34,422 nt of DNA. It comes from Fimbriimonadales bacterium (GTDB lineage: Bacteria > Armatimonadota > Fimbriimonadia > Fimbriimonadales > Fimbriimonadaceae). Below the pieces are notes generated by a model. The model was not told the origin of the DNA. It saw only the letters and a program-made list of their open reading frames with translations, and did no database searches. Positions 1 to 7,507 of the stretch are shown one piece after another. The position numbers were made by a program, and so were the translations under genes. Numbering within the stretch: the stretch's first letter is position 1; each line of letters begins with the position of its first letter. The stretch spans positions 1 through 34,422 of the forward strand of contig JAOACB010000026.1 of NCBI GenBank assembly GCA_026418055.1, in the 5' to 3' direction.

Positions 1-825
1 GTCGATGTGCCGCAGAGTCTCCTCGACCCCCCGCTGGACATCGGCAGCGACCCTCCTCGTATCCTCGACGATCTTCGCGAGCTGCTCGACCGCGACGTTG
101 AAGTAGTGCGTCAGGCCTCCGTGGGCCGCCGACTTCACTCTCACGCTCAGGTCGCCCCTGCCCAGCCTCTCGAGCGCGGAGACGAGGTCCGACATCTGTG
201 TCTTGAGTGCGAACATCTGGTCCGAAATGTCTTCCTCTCGGCTTGGGACTTCCAGAGACCGCACGTCGGTGCCGAAGCTGGCGCACAAGTCGATGAGGTA
301 GCTCTCCACGATCGCCTGCATGTCGTAGTTGAACACCTTGCCGAGCGCGGACTCCACCTTGCGCCGCAGCCAAGGGTTCCAGAACAGCGCCCGGCCAAGA
401 TGGCGGCTCGCCAGGGCCGTGTAGGTGGTGTAGCTGCCGACGTACCACTTGAGCGGGAGGTCGATCTTGTTGTGGATGGCGCCGACCTTCAGCCGCTTCT
501 CGAAGTAGTCGGGGCCGAACATGCCGCCAGACGCCGCCTCCTCGAAGATCTCCACGAGGTACTGCGTCTGGGTTCGCTCTAAAGCCTCGCGCAGCTGTCC
601 GAGCGGAATGCCCTTCCGTTCCGCCATGCCCTCGAAGAACTGACGGGTCTTCGGGAAGGCGAACTGGTGGTCGTAGAAGCTCTTGGCGATCTTGGGCGCA
701 GCTCGCCTGGCCCAGCCTCGCATCATTGCCATGGCTCGCACATCGCCACGCGTCAGGCCGATGAAGCTCTTCCGCAGCGCGAGGTTGTCCTCATTGATCC
801 GGTAGATCTCGCAGTAACCGTTCAT
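1..825 (-). CDS. Globin-coupled chemotaxis sensor (HemAT-like), 3' end missing
   Basis: The first 275 codons of a gene cut by the left edge. Residues 1-185 look like a protoglobin/globin-coupled sensor domain. The decisive segment is residues 115-132, where His118 followed by KIDLPLKWYVGSY matches the proximal haem-ligand helix of this family; HemAT of Bacillus has His123 in the same place. After it, around residues 205-230, comes a HAMP-like linker (ALERLGRGDLSVRV) and then a helix that should lead into a methyl-accepting signalling domain outside the window. Family knowledge: such proteins bind O2, CO or NO at haem in the cytoplasm and signal to CheA. A cyclase or kinase output cannot be excluded because the C-terminus is missing. 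No membrane segment is seen. The ATG at 825 is supported by AGGAG (plus-strand 833-837) seven bases upstream. No chemotaxis genes are visible nearby. Confidence 0.85.
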   Translation of the reverse strand, partial: MNGYCEIYRINEDNLALRKSFIGLTRGDVRAMAMMRGWARRAAPKIAKSFYDHQFAFPKTRQFFEGMAERKGIPLGQLREALERTQTQYLVEIFEEAASGGMFGPDYFEKRLKVGAIHNKIDLPLKWYVGSYTTYTALASRHLGRALFWNPWLRRKVESALGKVFNYDMQAIVESYLIDLCASFGTDVRSLEVPSREEDISDQMFALKTQMSDLVSALERLGRGDLSVRVKSAAHGGLTHYFNVAVEQLAKIVEDTRRVAADVQRGVEETLRHID

Positions 826-880
826 CACGGGGCTCCTAGCGGAATTGTTGGCAGGAAGCCTGACGATCTCAGGTTCGACT

Positions 881-2185
881 CTAGCGAACCTTGGCGGTGG
901 ATTCAAGCTCGGAGCGAATCTTGAACTCCGCCGGCAGGGACCGGAGCGCGTGCACGTTCAGCGCGAGCAACGCCAGAGCCGCCACCCCCAACGGCCACAG
1001 CCTGGCCCGCGGCGAAGTCGCTCCGAACGCGATCCAGACGGCGAAAGCCGCGATCGCCGGGTGAAGGTACCTTCCCTGCGCCTGGAAATACTGCAGGTTG
1101 AACCGAACGAAGAGAGCCAGAACGCAGACTCCGAACACAGCGGCCACCCAAAGTCCAGCGGGACGCTCGAGCCTGAGCCGAACGAGGGAGGCGGCCAAGC
1201 CGAGCGCCGCTGCCAAGGCCGACGCTGCATAGAGCCTCGGGTCGAGCCAGATGTCCCAGTAGCCGAAGACACCGACGAAGCTGCACCACGTGCCCTTGAC
1301 CACCTCGAGCCAGTAGCCCGCGACGCCGACTCGTTCCATCCCTTGGGAGGCTTGCATCGCGCCCGTGAACGCCTGCTGGAAAGCCCTCGCGGCAAGAGGA
1401 TCCCCATAGAGCAGGCTGTTGCGGATCCACCAAGGCAGAACCACCGCTACCGCCAACAGCGCGGGGCCCAACGCTCGGAGCCAGCCTCGCTTCTCGGGCC
1501 GCCTCCTCCCGCTCCACCAAGCTGCAAGGGCCAGCCCTGGCAAGAGGGCGACTCCGGAAGTTTTGGTGAGCATCGCCAAGCCCGCGAACAAGGCGGCCCA
1601 CCACAGGTCGTACCGTCCTGCGCGCTCCGAGGTCGCCCGAATCTGGAAGGCGAGGCTGAACGTGCAGAGCGCGATCAGCAGAGGGTCGTTCGACACCGCT
1701 CCGCTGAGGGCGCAACCCATGGGCAGCAACCCCCCGATTGCGGCAGCCATCAAGCCCGTACGGTCGTCCATCGTTAGCCATCGGCCCGCTAGGAACAGGC
1801 CCCACACTCCGAGCGACCCGATCAGCACGTTCAGGAGCCGCAGACGGAATCCCGCCTCGGGATCCACGGCGCTGGCCAATCCCACCAGCCGCGACCAACC
1901 TGCTGCAAGCGCGTAGTACAGCGGCGGCTGATGGCTCTGGTAGCTCTCGTACAGGTTGGGATCCTCGGGGTTGAAGACGGGCAAGCCCGAGCCTTCCAGC
2001 AGGCGCTGCACGTAGTTGGCGTGTTGGCGCTCGTCCGGCGCACCGATGTCGAGCGCTGGGGCGTTTCCCTGCATCAGAACCCGCCCAGCGGTTCGATAGG
2101 GCGTCAGGAGCGCGTACCCGGCGGCCAAGATCGCGTGCAACGCCGCCAACACCAAAGCCGCCTGCCAAGCCCTCATCGAGGCCAT
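881..2185 (-). CDS. Polytopic membrane glycosyltransferase-like protein
   Basis: A 434-residue protein with a first membrane helix at residues 5-27, then a loop containing a DERQHANYV motif and SHQPPLYYALAAGW, followed by about ten hydrophobic helices. An acidic DE in the first extracytoplasmic loop followed by PPLYY before the second helix is the layout of GT39/ArnT-type and DUF2142-type integral membrane glycosyltransferases, which use polyprenyl-phosphate sugars on the outer face of the cytoplasmic membrane. The exact donor and acceptor cannot be told. The frame is open upstream to 2248, but that extra 21-residue stretch is Arg/Cys-rich and unlike a membrane N-terminus. I therefore start at the ATG at 2185, which has a weak AGAAG upstream; the ATG at 2176 is an alternative. 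It is divergent from the thioredoxin gene and ends 55 bases before the chemoreceptor start. Confidence 0.75.
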   Translation of the reverse strand: MASMRAWQAALVLAALHAILAAGYALLTPYRTAGRVLMQGNAPALDIGAPDERQHANYVQRLLEGSGLPVFNPEDPNLYESYQSHQPPLYYALAAGWSRLVGLASAVDPEAGFRLRLLNVLIGSLGVWGLFLAGRWLTMDDRTGLMAAAIGGLLPMGCALSGAVSNDPLLIALCTFSLAFQIRATSERAGRYDLWWAALFAGLAMLTKTSGVALLPGLALAAWWSGRRRPEKRGWLRALGPALLAVAVVLPWWIRNSLLYGDPLAARAFQQAFTGAMQASQGMERVGVAGYWLEVVKGTWCSFVGVFGYWDIWLDPRLYAASALAAALGLAASLVRLRLERPAGLWVAAVFGVCVLALFVRFNLQYFQAQGRYLHPAIAAFAVWIAFGATSPRARLWPLGVAALALLALNVHALRSLPAEFKIRSELESTAKVR

Positions 2186-2268
2186 TTTGCATCTTCTGCG
2201 GGTTTCGGCCACGGCCCGACAACCTGGTGCCGGCCGACACGCGTCCAATGGTGTGTGAGGTGCGGGAG

Positions 2269-3267
2269 ATGAAGAAGGGAACGATTCTCGCCGTGGCCGT
2301 CGCCATGGCGGGCACGGGTTTGGCGTTGCTCCAAGGCGGACCCAAGGGCCTGCTGGATCGGCACGCCGCGGCCCTTGCCGAATCGCAGAGCCTGCAGGCC
2401 GAGTTGACGATCCAGCCGATCGGCGGCGCGCCGCAAAGGTTGAGGATTGCTCTTGCGAAGCCGAACCTGTTTCGCCTCGAGTCCGATGAGGTGCTGATGG
2501 TGAGCGACGGCAAGGAGCTCGTCACTCTGGACAAGAAGGAAAACCGGTTCGCGAGGCAGCCGCTGAGCGAGGCGTTGTTGGCAAGCAGCTTCGACAAATC
2601 CGAGTGGGCGCTCTGGTTGCCGTTCTTCCAGAGGGGAGCCTTGGAGAAGGCGTCGGCCGTTCGGAGCGTCGCGCCGCGGGTGCGGCGGGGAGTTTCGTTG
2701 CAGGGCGTGGAGGTCGATTGGCCCGGCAAGCTCGGCCGCGCCACGCTCTACTTCGATGCGAAGGACGGCGTTCTGCGGCAGGCGGAGTGGTCGGTCCAGC
2801 AGACAGATGGACGGCGGACCTTGGTCATGGATGCGAGGTCCCTCGCCTTGGGAGGGTCTCTGGCCGTTGCCGCCTTCGCCTTCGAGCCGCCGTCCGGAAG
2901 CCGCCAGGTGGCGCCGGAGGAGCTGAGCGCGCCGAAGTGGTACAAGGACCACAGCCAAGCCCTGGCCGCCGCTTCGAAGGCCAACAAGTTCGTTTTCATC
3001 GACTTCTACACGGAGTGGTGCGGCTGGTGCAAGGAGCTGAAAAAGAACGTGTTCCCGTCGGCGGAGTTCCAAGCGATGTCGAAGCACTTCGTGTTCGTCG
3101 AGGTCGACGCGGAGGCGAACCCGCAGCTGGCCCAGACGTACGGCGTGGAGGCTTACCCGACCTGCGTCATCACGGACGCGCAGGGGAGGCTCGTGCACAA
3201 GATCGTCGGCTACAAGGAGAAGGCCGAGTTCGTGGCGGAGATGAAACAGGCGATCGGGTTGCGCTGA
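2269..3267 (+). CDS. Exported LolA-like/thioredoxin fusion protein
   Basis: 332 residues. Residues 1-23 are a signal peptide or signal anchor (MKKGTILAVAVAMAG...). Residues 25-220 look like the LolA/DUF2092-type beta fold: the stretch reads SLQAELTIQPIGG, then PNLFRLESDEVLMVSDGKELVTLD, which resembles the typical lipid-binding lipoprotein-carrier pattern. Residues 225-332 are a thioredoxin domain with the active site W250-C-G-W-C254 and a cis-Pro segment (EAYPTCVIT). The second half resembles DsbD-gamma/thioredoxin-like disulfide reductases that work outside the cytoplasm. The ATG at 2269 is preferred over the upstream in-frame GTG-type start because it begins a signal peptide and has GAGG about ten bases upstream. 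A 15-bp hairpin follows the stop. The role of the LolA-like part, whether binding the client or a cofactor, is unknown. Confidence 0.8.
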   Translation: MKKGTILAVAVAMAGTGLALLQGGPKGLLDRHAAALAESQSLQAELTIQPIGGAPQRLRIALAKPNLFRLESDEVLMVSDGKELVTLDKKENRFARQPLSEALLASSFDKSEWALWLPFFQRGALEKASAVRSVAPRVRRGVSLQGVEVDWPGKLGRATLYFDAKDGVLRQAEWSVQQTDGRRTLVMDARSLALGGSLAVAAFAFEPPSGSRQVAPEELSAPKWYKDHSQALAAASKANKFVFIDFYTEWCGWCKELKKNVFPSAEFQAMSKHFVFVEVDAEANPQLAQTYGVEAYPTCVITDAQGRLVHKIVGYKEKAEFVAEMKQAIGLR

Positions 3268-3283
3268 TCCAGCCGTGCGGTCC

Positions 3284-3318
3284 GCGCCGGGGTCGGCTTT
3301 TCCAGCCGACCCCGGCGC
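3284..3318 (+). terminator. Long perfect GC hairpin after the thioredoxin gene
   Basis: Perfect 15-bp inverted repeat (3284-3298 and 3304-3318) with a TTTCC loop, 16 bases after the stop codon at 3267. No T-tract follows, so it is terminator-like but not a classical intrinsic terminator. Confidence 0.6.
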
Positions 3319-3411
3319 CATTCCGCAGGGTCCCTCGTAGAACCTAGGAGGTTAAGAAACCGATAGGTACAATGCCGGGTACCCCGAAAGGCCCAACAGG
3401 AGTTGCAAACC

Positions 3412-4554
3412 ATGTCCAGTCTGTCCGCCTCTGCCGCCCCCGCCGAAGCGGCAGAACCATGGGGCACGGACCAACGGCCTAGCTCGTCGCTGGCTCCGCA
3501 AGACCTCGTTGAGATCCTGAACCAGCTCTTTCTAGCTCGCTATTTCGACGTTCGGCTGATCAAGGAGAAGAAGCGCGGGCACCTTCGGGGCACCCTGTAT
3601 TCCAGCCACAACCAAGAGGCGATCCTGGTTGGTGCGCTGTACGGTCTCGAGCCGTTCGACTGGATCAGTCCGATCCACCGAGACATGCCGGCTTTCTTCC
3701 TGAAGGACCTGAAGAGCGGTTGGCGGAACCCGGACCGCATCGGAATGAGCATCCAGGAGGTCTGCGCTCAGATCTGGGGCAAGGCGGCCTCACCGGGGCG
3801 GGCCCGGGACAACTGGTCTCACATCGGTTCGCGGAAGAAGCGGATCATCCACTCCACTTCGATGCTCGCGAGCACTGTGCCTGTGGCCGCGGGAGTGGCC
3901 TACTCGGAGAGGCTGAGAGGCTCGAAGGCGATCGTGCTGACGTTCAACGGCGAGGGAGCCACCGCGCGGGGGGACTTCCACGAGGGTCTGAACTTCGCCG
4001 CCGTGCACAAGTTGCCGATGGTGACGGTGATCGAGAACAACATGTGGGCCTACGGGACCCCTTTGGAGCTCGGCTGTCCGACGCCGTTCGTCGCGGACCG
4101 GGCGAAAGGTTACGGGATACCGGGCCTGGTGGCGGACGGTCAGGACGTGTTCGACGTGTACGACAAGGTGCGCTGGTGCATCGACTACGCCCGTGCGGGA
4201 CACGGCCCCACTGTGGTCGAGTGCCGCACCTACCGTGCCTACGGCCACGGGGACCACGACGACGACCGGGCGAACAAGTACCGTAGCCCGGAGGAGGTTG
4301 CAGAAGGACGCCGTCGTGACCCGATCGCCATCTGCAAGGAGCGCCTGGTCGAGCTCGGAATCTTGGCCCGGGAGGAGGCGGATCGCTACCAGCCCGAGGG
4401 CAAGAGCGCGTCGGAAGTGCGAGACGAGGACTTCCCGCCCGATGTGGTGGCGTACGTCCGGGAGGGGGTCCAGTTCGCCATCCGCAGCCCGTATCCGGAC
4501 GCCGAGGAGGCGGGCTGGTGGGTGTTCCATGAGGAGGGGGAGCCGCAACCGTGA
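3412..4554 (+). CDS. pdhA: Pyruvate/2-oxoacid dehydrogenase E1 component, alpha subunit
   Basis: 380 residues, the usual length for the alpha subunit of heterotetrameric E1. It decarboxylates a 2-oxoacid on thiamine diphosphate and passes the acyl group to the lipoyl domain of E2. The thiamine diphosphate/Mg motif is present as GEGATARGDFHEGLNFA (residues 180-196), ending in IENN near 207-210. The SHIGSRKKRIIHSTSMLAS segment is the phosphorylation-loop region of the family. Pyruvate versus branched-chain 2-oxoacid specificity cannot be decided from the sequence. The ATG at 3412 is chosen because AGGAG lies at 3398-3402; an in-frame TTG at 3403 sits inside that spacing. A TACAAT hexamer at 3368-3373 could be a -10 element, but no good -35 is seen. 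The stop overlaps the pdhB start (GTGA, 4551-4554). Confidence 0.93.
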   Translation: MSSLSASAAPAEAAEPWGTDQRPSSSLAPQDLVEILNQLFLARYFDVRLIKEKKRGHLRGTLYSSHNQEAILVGALYGLEPFDWISPIHRDMPAFFLKDLKSGWRNPDRIGMSIQEVCAQIWGKAASPGRARDNWSHIGSRKKRIIHSTSMLASTVPVAAGVAYSERLRGSKAIVLTFNGEGATARGDFHEGLNFAAVHKLPMVTVIENNMWAYGTPLELGCPTPFVADRAKGYGIPGLVADGQDVFDVYDKVRWCIDYARAGHGPTVVECRTYRAYGHGDHDDDRANKYRSPEEVAEGRRRDPIAICKERLVELGILAREEADRYQPEGKSASEVRDEDFPPDVVAYVREGVQFAIRSPYPDAEEAGWWVFHEEGEPQP

Positions 4555-5564
4555 GTCTCGCCGCTGAATCCGCCGTGGGAGCGAAGCGCAACTATCTGCA
4601 GGCGCTGAACGAAGCGTTGCACGAGGAGATGGCGAGGAACCCGGACATGATCTGTCTGGGTGAGGACATCGGCCTGTTGGGCGGCGCCTTCGGAGTGACC
4701 GAGGGCCTGCTGGCCCGCTTCGGCTCGGAAAGGGTGATCGACACTCCGATCAGCGAGAGTCTGATCGTTGGTGCCGCCGTGGGCATGGCGCTGGAAGGCC
4801 GCACGGTGATGGCCGAGATGCAGTTCATCGACTTCATCTCCTGCGGTTTCGACCAGATCGTGAACAACCTTGCAACCTTCCACTACCGATCCGCGGGAGA
4901 GGTGAGCATGCCCGTGGTGATCCGCGGCCCCGCCGGAGCCTACGGTGGCGGTGCCCTCTACCACAGCCAGATGAACGAGGCATGGTTCTGCCACTCCCCA
5001 GGACTGAAGGTGGTTTGCCCCAGCAGGCCCTACGACGCCAAGGGACTCTTGAAGGCGGCTTTGCGGGATGGCAACCCTGTCGTGTTCTTCGAGATCAAGG
5101 AGCTTTACCGGAGACGAGAGTTGGAGGAGGCCGTTCCCGGACCCGATGAGATCGTTCCGATCGGCAAGGCCGCCGTTCGGCGCGAGGGAAGGGACGTCAC
5201 GCTGATCAGCTACGGTCAGAACGTGTACCACTGCCTGGCCGCCGCGGACAAGCTGCAAGAGGAAGGGATCCAGGCCGAGGTCATCGATCTGCGCAGCCTC
5301 GTGCCTCTGGATGAGGACACCATCTTGGCGTCGCTGGCCAAGACCAGCCGGGTCGTCGTGGTCAACGAGGCTCCTCGGACGTGTGGTTTCGCGGGAGAGG
5401 TTCTGGCCCGCATCGCGGAGCTGGGCTTCGAGTATCTGGATGCGCCACCCGTCCGCGTCACACGCCTCGACACGCCGGTCCCGTGGGTCAAGCCCCTCGA
5501 GTCGTACGTGTTGCCGGACGTGGAGAAGGTCGCGCTGGCCTGCCGCAAGGTGTGCTCCTACTGA
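4551..5564 (+). CDS. pdhB: Pyruvate/2-oxoacid dehydrogenase E1 component, beta subunit
   Basis: 337 residues that align end to end with E1-beta. They include the N-terminal NYLQALNEALHEEMARNPDM start, the GEDIG and GGAFGVTEGL segments, the EMQFIDFI stretch, and the C-terminal transketolase domain with VIDLRSLVPLDEDTI and VVVNEAPRTCGFAGEV. It forms the alpha2-beta2 E1 with the preceding gene. It starts at a GTG (4551) that overlaps the pdhA TGA by four bases, which implies translational coupling. No E2 (lipoyl acyltransferase) or E3 gene follows: the next gene is an unrelated membrane protein 25 bases downstream. The rest of the complex must be encoded elsewhere. Confidence 0.93.
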   Translation: MSLAAESAVGAKRNYLQALNEALHEEMARNPDMICLGEDIGLLGGAFGVTEGLLARFGSERVIDTPISESLIVGAAVGMALEGRTVMAEMQFIDFISCGFDQIVNNLATFHYRSAGEVSMPVVIRGPAGAYGGGALYHSQMNEAWFCHSPGLKVVCPSRPYDAKGLLKAALRDGNPVVFFEIKELYRRRELEEAVPGPDEIVPIGKAAVRREGRDVTLISYGQNVYHCLAAADKLQEEGIQAEVIDLRSLVPLDEDTILASLAKTSRVVVVNEAPRTCGFAGEVLARIAELGFEYLDAPPVRVTRLDTPVPWVKPLESYVLPDVEKVALACRKVCSY

Positions 5565-5577
5565 GATCCCTCTGCGG

Positions 5578-5583
5578 TAGTCT
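5578..5583 (+). promoter_or_regulatory. TANNNT leaderless-type -10 (TAGTCT)
   Basis: TAGTCT sits exactly six bases before the ATG at 5590, and no Shine-Dalgarno sequence lies in the short gap after pdhB. This is the same spacing as at 12003, 13476, 15143 and 21647. No -35 is visible. Confidence 0.45.
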
Positions 5584-5589
5584 GTCGCC

Positions 5590-6123
5590 ATGGAAGACTC
5601 CTCCGGACATCGCTTCCTCGAATTGGAATATCGAACCCTGCGCGAGGAAATCCTGCAGAACGATCGGGTTGTTCCATGGCTGCTGGGCGTCGGCTTCTTC
5701 GCCATCAACCTCACGCTGCTGATCGCGGCTTCGTCGGAAGAGACCCGCGGCCTCGGGCTCCTCACCATCTTCGCGTACCTGCTGTTCTCACAGTTGATCG
5801 CTCACAAGGCGGAAGCGACGGCGCGCATCGGCAGCTACCTTGCTGAGTGCCTGGAACCGACGCTTCCGGGTGCGTCGTGGGAGCGCAGGCTTCGGCGCAT
5901 GGATCTGCGCCTTTGGTGGCTGAATCCCTCGCTGCTGCTCGCTTGGAACACGTCGCTGGGTCTTTTGGTCCTGTGGAAGGACAAGGGGCTTCTTGCCGTG
6001 GTTGGGGTGCTCGTGTTCGCGTACCTCCAGCACCGCTCGCTCAAAAGGCTCGCGGGACCGGATGGCTTCGCCCGGCGATGGCGCGAGATCGGCTCCGGCC
6101 TAGAGCAAGGATCGGATCGATAG
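5590..6123 (+). CDS. Conserved small membrane protein, unknown function
   Basis: 177 residues, not recognised as a named family. An N-terminal cytoplasmic stretch (LELEYRTLREEILQND) leads into two hydrophobic helices at about 30-46 and 53-68. A charged amphipathic middle follows, then two more helices at about 112-126 and 131-145, and finally a basic tail. This helix-pair layout resembles small polytopic proteins with unknown roles. It lies 25 bases after pdhB on the same strand and could be co-transcribed, but it also has its own TANNNT-N6-ATG element and no Shine-Dalgarno. A classical terminator at 6238-6269 closes the unit. Confidence 0.65.
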   Translation: MEDSSGHRFLELEYRTLREEILQNDRVVPWLLGVGFFAINLTLLIAASSEETRGLGLLTIFAYLLFSQLIAHKAEATARIGSYLAECLEPTLPGASWERRLRRMDLRLWWLNPSLLLAWNTSLGLLVLWKDKGLLAVVGVLVFAYLQHRSLKRLAGPDGFARRWREIGSGLEQGSDR

Positions 6124-6237
6124 CCCGATCTTTGCGAACGAAACGGGCTGGAGGATCCGTCCTCGTAGTGGCAACGCAAACAAGATGGCCTCCGATCGCG
6201 GCGAGCGACGAGAGGTAGAGACCTATCCTCCCCCTTT

Positions 6238-6269
6238 GGCTCCTCCTTCGCATCGGAGGAGCCTTTTTT
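6238..6269 (+). terminator. Intrinsic terminator with T-tract
   Basis: Nine-bp stem (GGCTCCTCC at 6238-6246, GGAGGAGCC at 6255-6263), 8-base loop, then six T. It is oriented to terminate plus-strand transcription from the pdhAB unit, between convergent genes. It is the only textbook intrinsic terminator I found in the window. Confidence 0.85.
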
Positions 6270-6272
6270 GTT

Positions 6273-7253
6273 TCAGAGCGGACGGGCCTCGACAAGGTCG
6301 TCCATCGTGCCCGGTCGGTCCAGCACCTCGGGTTCGCCGAAGCCCGCGTCGCGGAGCATCGAGGCAACCTCCGCCAGCGTGTAGGTTCGACCCCTTTCCG
6401 TCGCGACGAGCATGTTGACCGCGAACAGCGCGCCCGCGGCCGGTTCGGTGCGGTCCTCGGACATCAAGTGATCCCGAACGACGAGCCTTCCATTCGGCTG
6501 CAACGCCCGACGGCACTTGTGGAAGAGCCGCACGTTCTCCTCGGTGCCATTCATGTGGATGATCGCCGAGAGAAGGACCAGATCGTGGCCTTCCGGCAAG
6601 GGGTCCGTGCCGAAATCGCCCCCCACGGCGCGTCCGCGGCCGGCCAAGCCTTCTTGCTCGAAGCGACGGGCTGCCATCGTCGCAACGGCGGGAAGGTCGA
6701 ACACGGTGGCGGTCGCGTCGGGATTGGCTCGGAGGAAGGCGACCGAGTAGGTTCCCGATCCGCCGCCGACATCGAGCAGGCTCCGGGACTCGTCGGGGCG
6801 CAACAGGCCGATCGTTCTGTCGGCCCGCCGGCTCGCCAGTACGTGCATGGCTTCGATGAACGCAAGTTGGCGGCTCTCCTCCCTCCGGTCGCTCGGCAAG
6901 GGAACGACTTTCGCGGTGAGCCCGGCCCATCGCTCCCAGAGGTGGGCCATGTGCTGCAGGTACGGCAGCACGCTCTCCGATGAACCTCCCGTCAGCCAGC
7001 GAGCGCCGGCCGGGGTGTTCGCGTAGCGCCCGTCGGTCTTCAACAGCCAACCGGTCGCCGTCAGTGCGTCCAACAGGATTTCGAGGCCCCTCGGGTCGGC
7101 GTGGAGCCTGACTGCCAGCTCGTCCAGCCCGGTGGGCTCTCGGAGAGACGTCCACACGTCCAGCTCGGCAGCGGTCAGAAGGATCCTGGCCTCCATGAAG
7201 CCGCGAGCCGAAGCCAAAAGCCGGTCGAGATCGGAGCGATCCGCGTTCTCCAT
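6273..7253 (-). CDS. SAM-dependent O-methyltransferase (HIOMT-like, winged-helix dimerisation domain)
   Basis: 326 residues. Residues 15-90 form a winged-helix dimerisation domain (GFMEARILLTAAELDVWTSL, then LAVRLHADPRGLEILLDALTATGWL). The catalytic Rossmann domain follows, with SAM motif I D161-VGGGSG, an acidic residue ending motif II (TVFDLP), and SAIIHMNGTEEN at the position where plant and bacterial class members carry the catalytic His-Asp segment. This architecture belongs to the PF00891 family (hydroxyneurosporene, isoflavone and polyketide O-methyltransferases). The substrate is not predictable, and no biosynthetic cluster surrounds it. Upstream of the ATG is TAAGGT nine bases away and no clear Shine-Dalgarno. 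The gene ends just beyond the plus-strand terminator. Confidence 0.85.
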   Translation of the reverse strand: MENADRSDLDRLLASARGFMEARILLTAAELDVWTSLREPTGLDELAVRLHADPRGLEILLDALTATGWLLKTDGRYANTPAGARWLTGGSSESVLPYLQHMAHLWERWAGLTAKVVPLPSDRREESRQLAFIEAMHVLASRRADRTIGLLRPDESRSLLDVGGGSGTYSVAFLRANPDATATVFDLPAVATMAARRFEQEGLAGRGRAVGGDFGTDPLPEGHDLVLLSAIIHMNGTEENVRLFHKCRRALQPNGRLVVRDHLMSEDRTEPAAGALFAVNMLVATERGRTYTLAEVASMLRDAGFGEPEVLDRPGTMDDLVEARPL

Positions 7254-7306
7254 GCCGCAGGAACCTTACCTTCGGCCAATCCGTCTTTACGGTAGGGTTG
7301 ATCGGC

Positions 7307-7507
7307 ATGTGCTTGGACGGACGCTTCTGGCTCGGATTCTTCGCTGGTTTGGCCACCGTTGGCGCCGTTCTGGCGGTGCGCCGATCGGTGCACGGCGAGG
7401 ACCCCGAGCGTCTCTTGGAGGATCTCAGCCAGAAGCTGGCCGCGCTGGAATCGAATTTGGGCATCGGCGCGGTCACCGAGATGCTTGCCGATGAGCGCTC
7501 TGCCTAG
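7307..7507 (+). CDS. Small single-helix membrane protein, hypothetical
   Basis: 66 residues: a short N-terminus, one membrane helix (about 6-21, FWLGFFAGLATVGAVLAV), then a basic patch and a helical, Leu/Glu-rich tail (PERLLEDLSQKLAALESNLG) that could form a coiled coil. I do not recognise the family. The ATG at 7307 is used; an in-frame TTG at 7298 would add three residues. TAGGGT lies eight bases before the ATG. It is divergent from the methyltransferase, and its stop overlaps the stop of the convergent transporter by four bases. Amino-acid composition looks like a real membrane peptide, but short length keeps confidence moderate. Confidence 0.5.
   Translation: MCLDGRFWLGFFAGLATVGAVLAVRRSVHGEDPERLLEDLSQKLAALESNLGIGAVTEMLADERSA

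Noticed and set aside
7-582. 191-codon plus-strand frame at the left edge
   Set aside because: It is antisense to the globin-coupled sensor, whose translation has the family motif and a Shine-Dalgarno.
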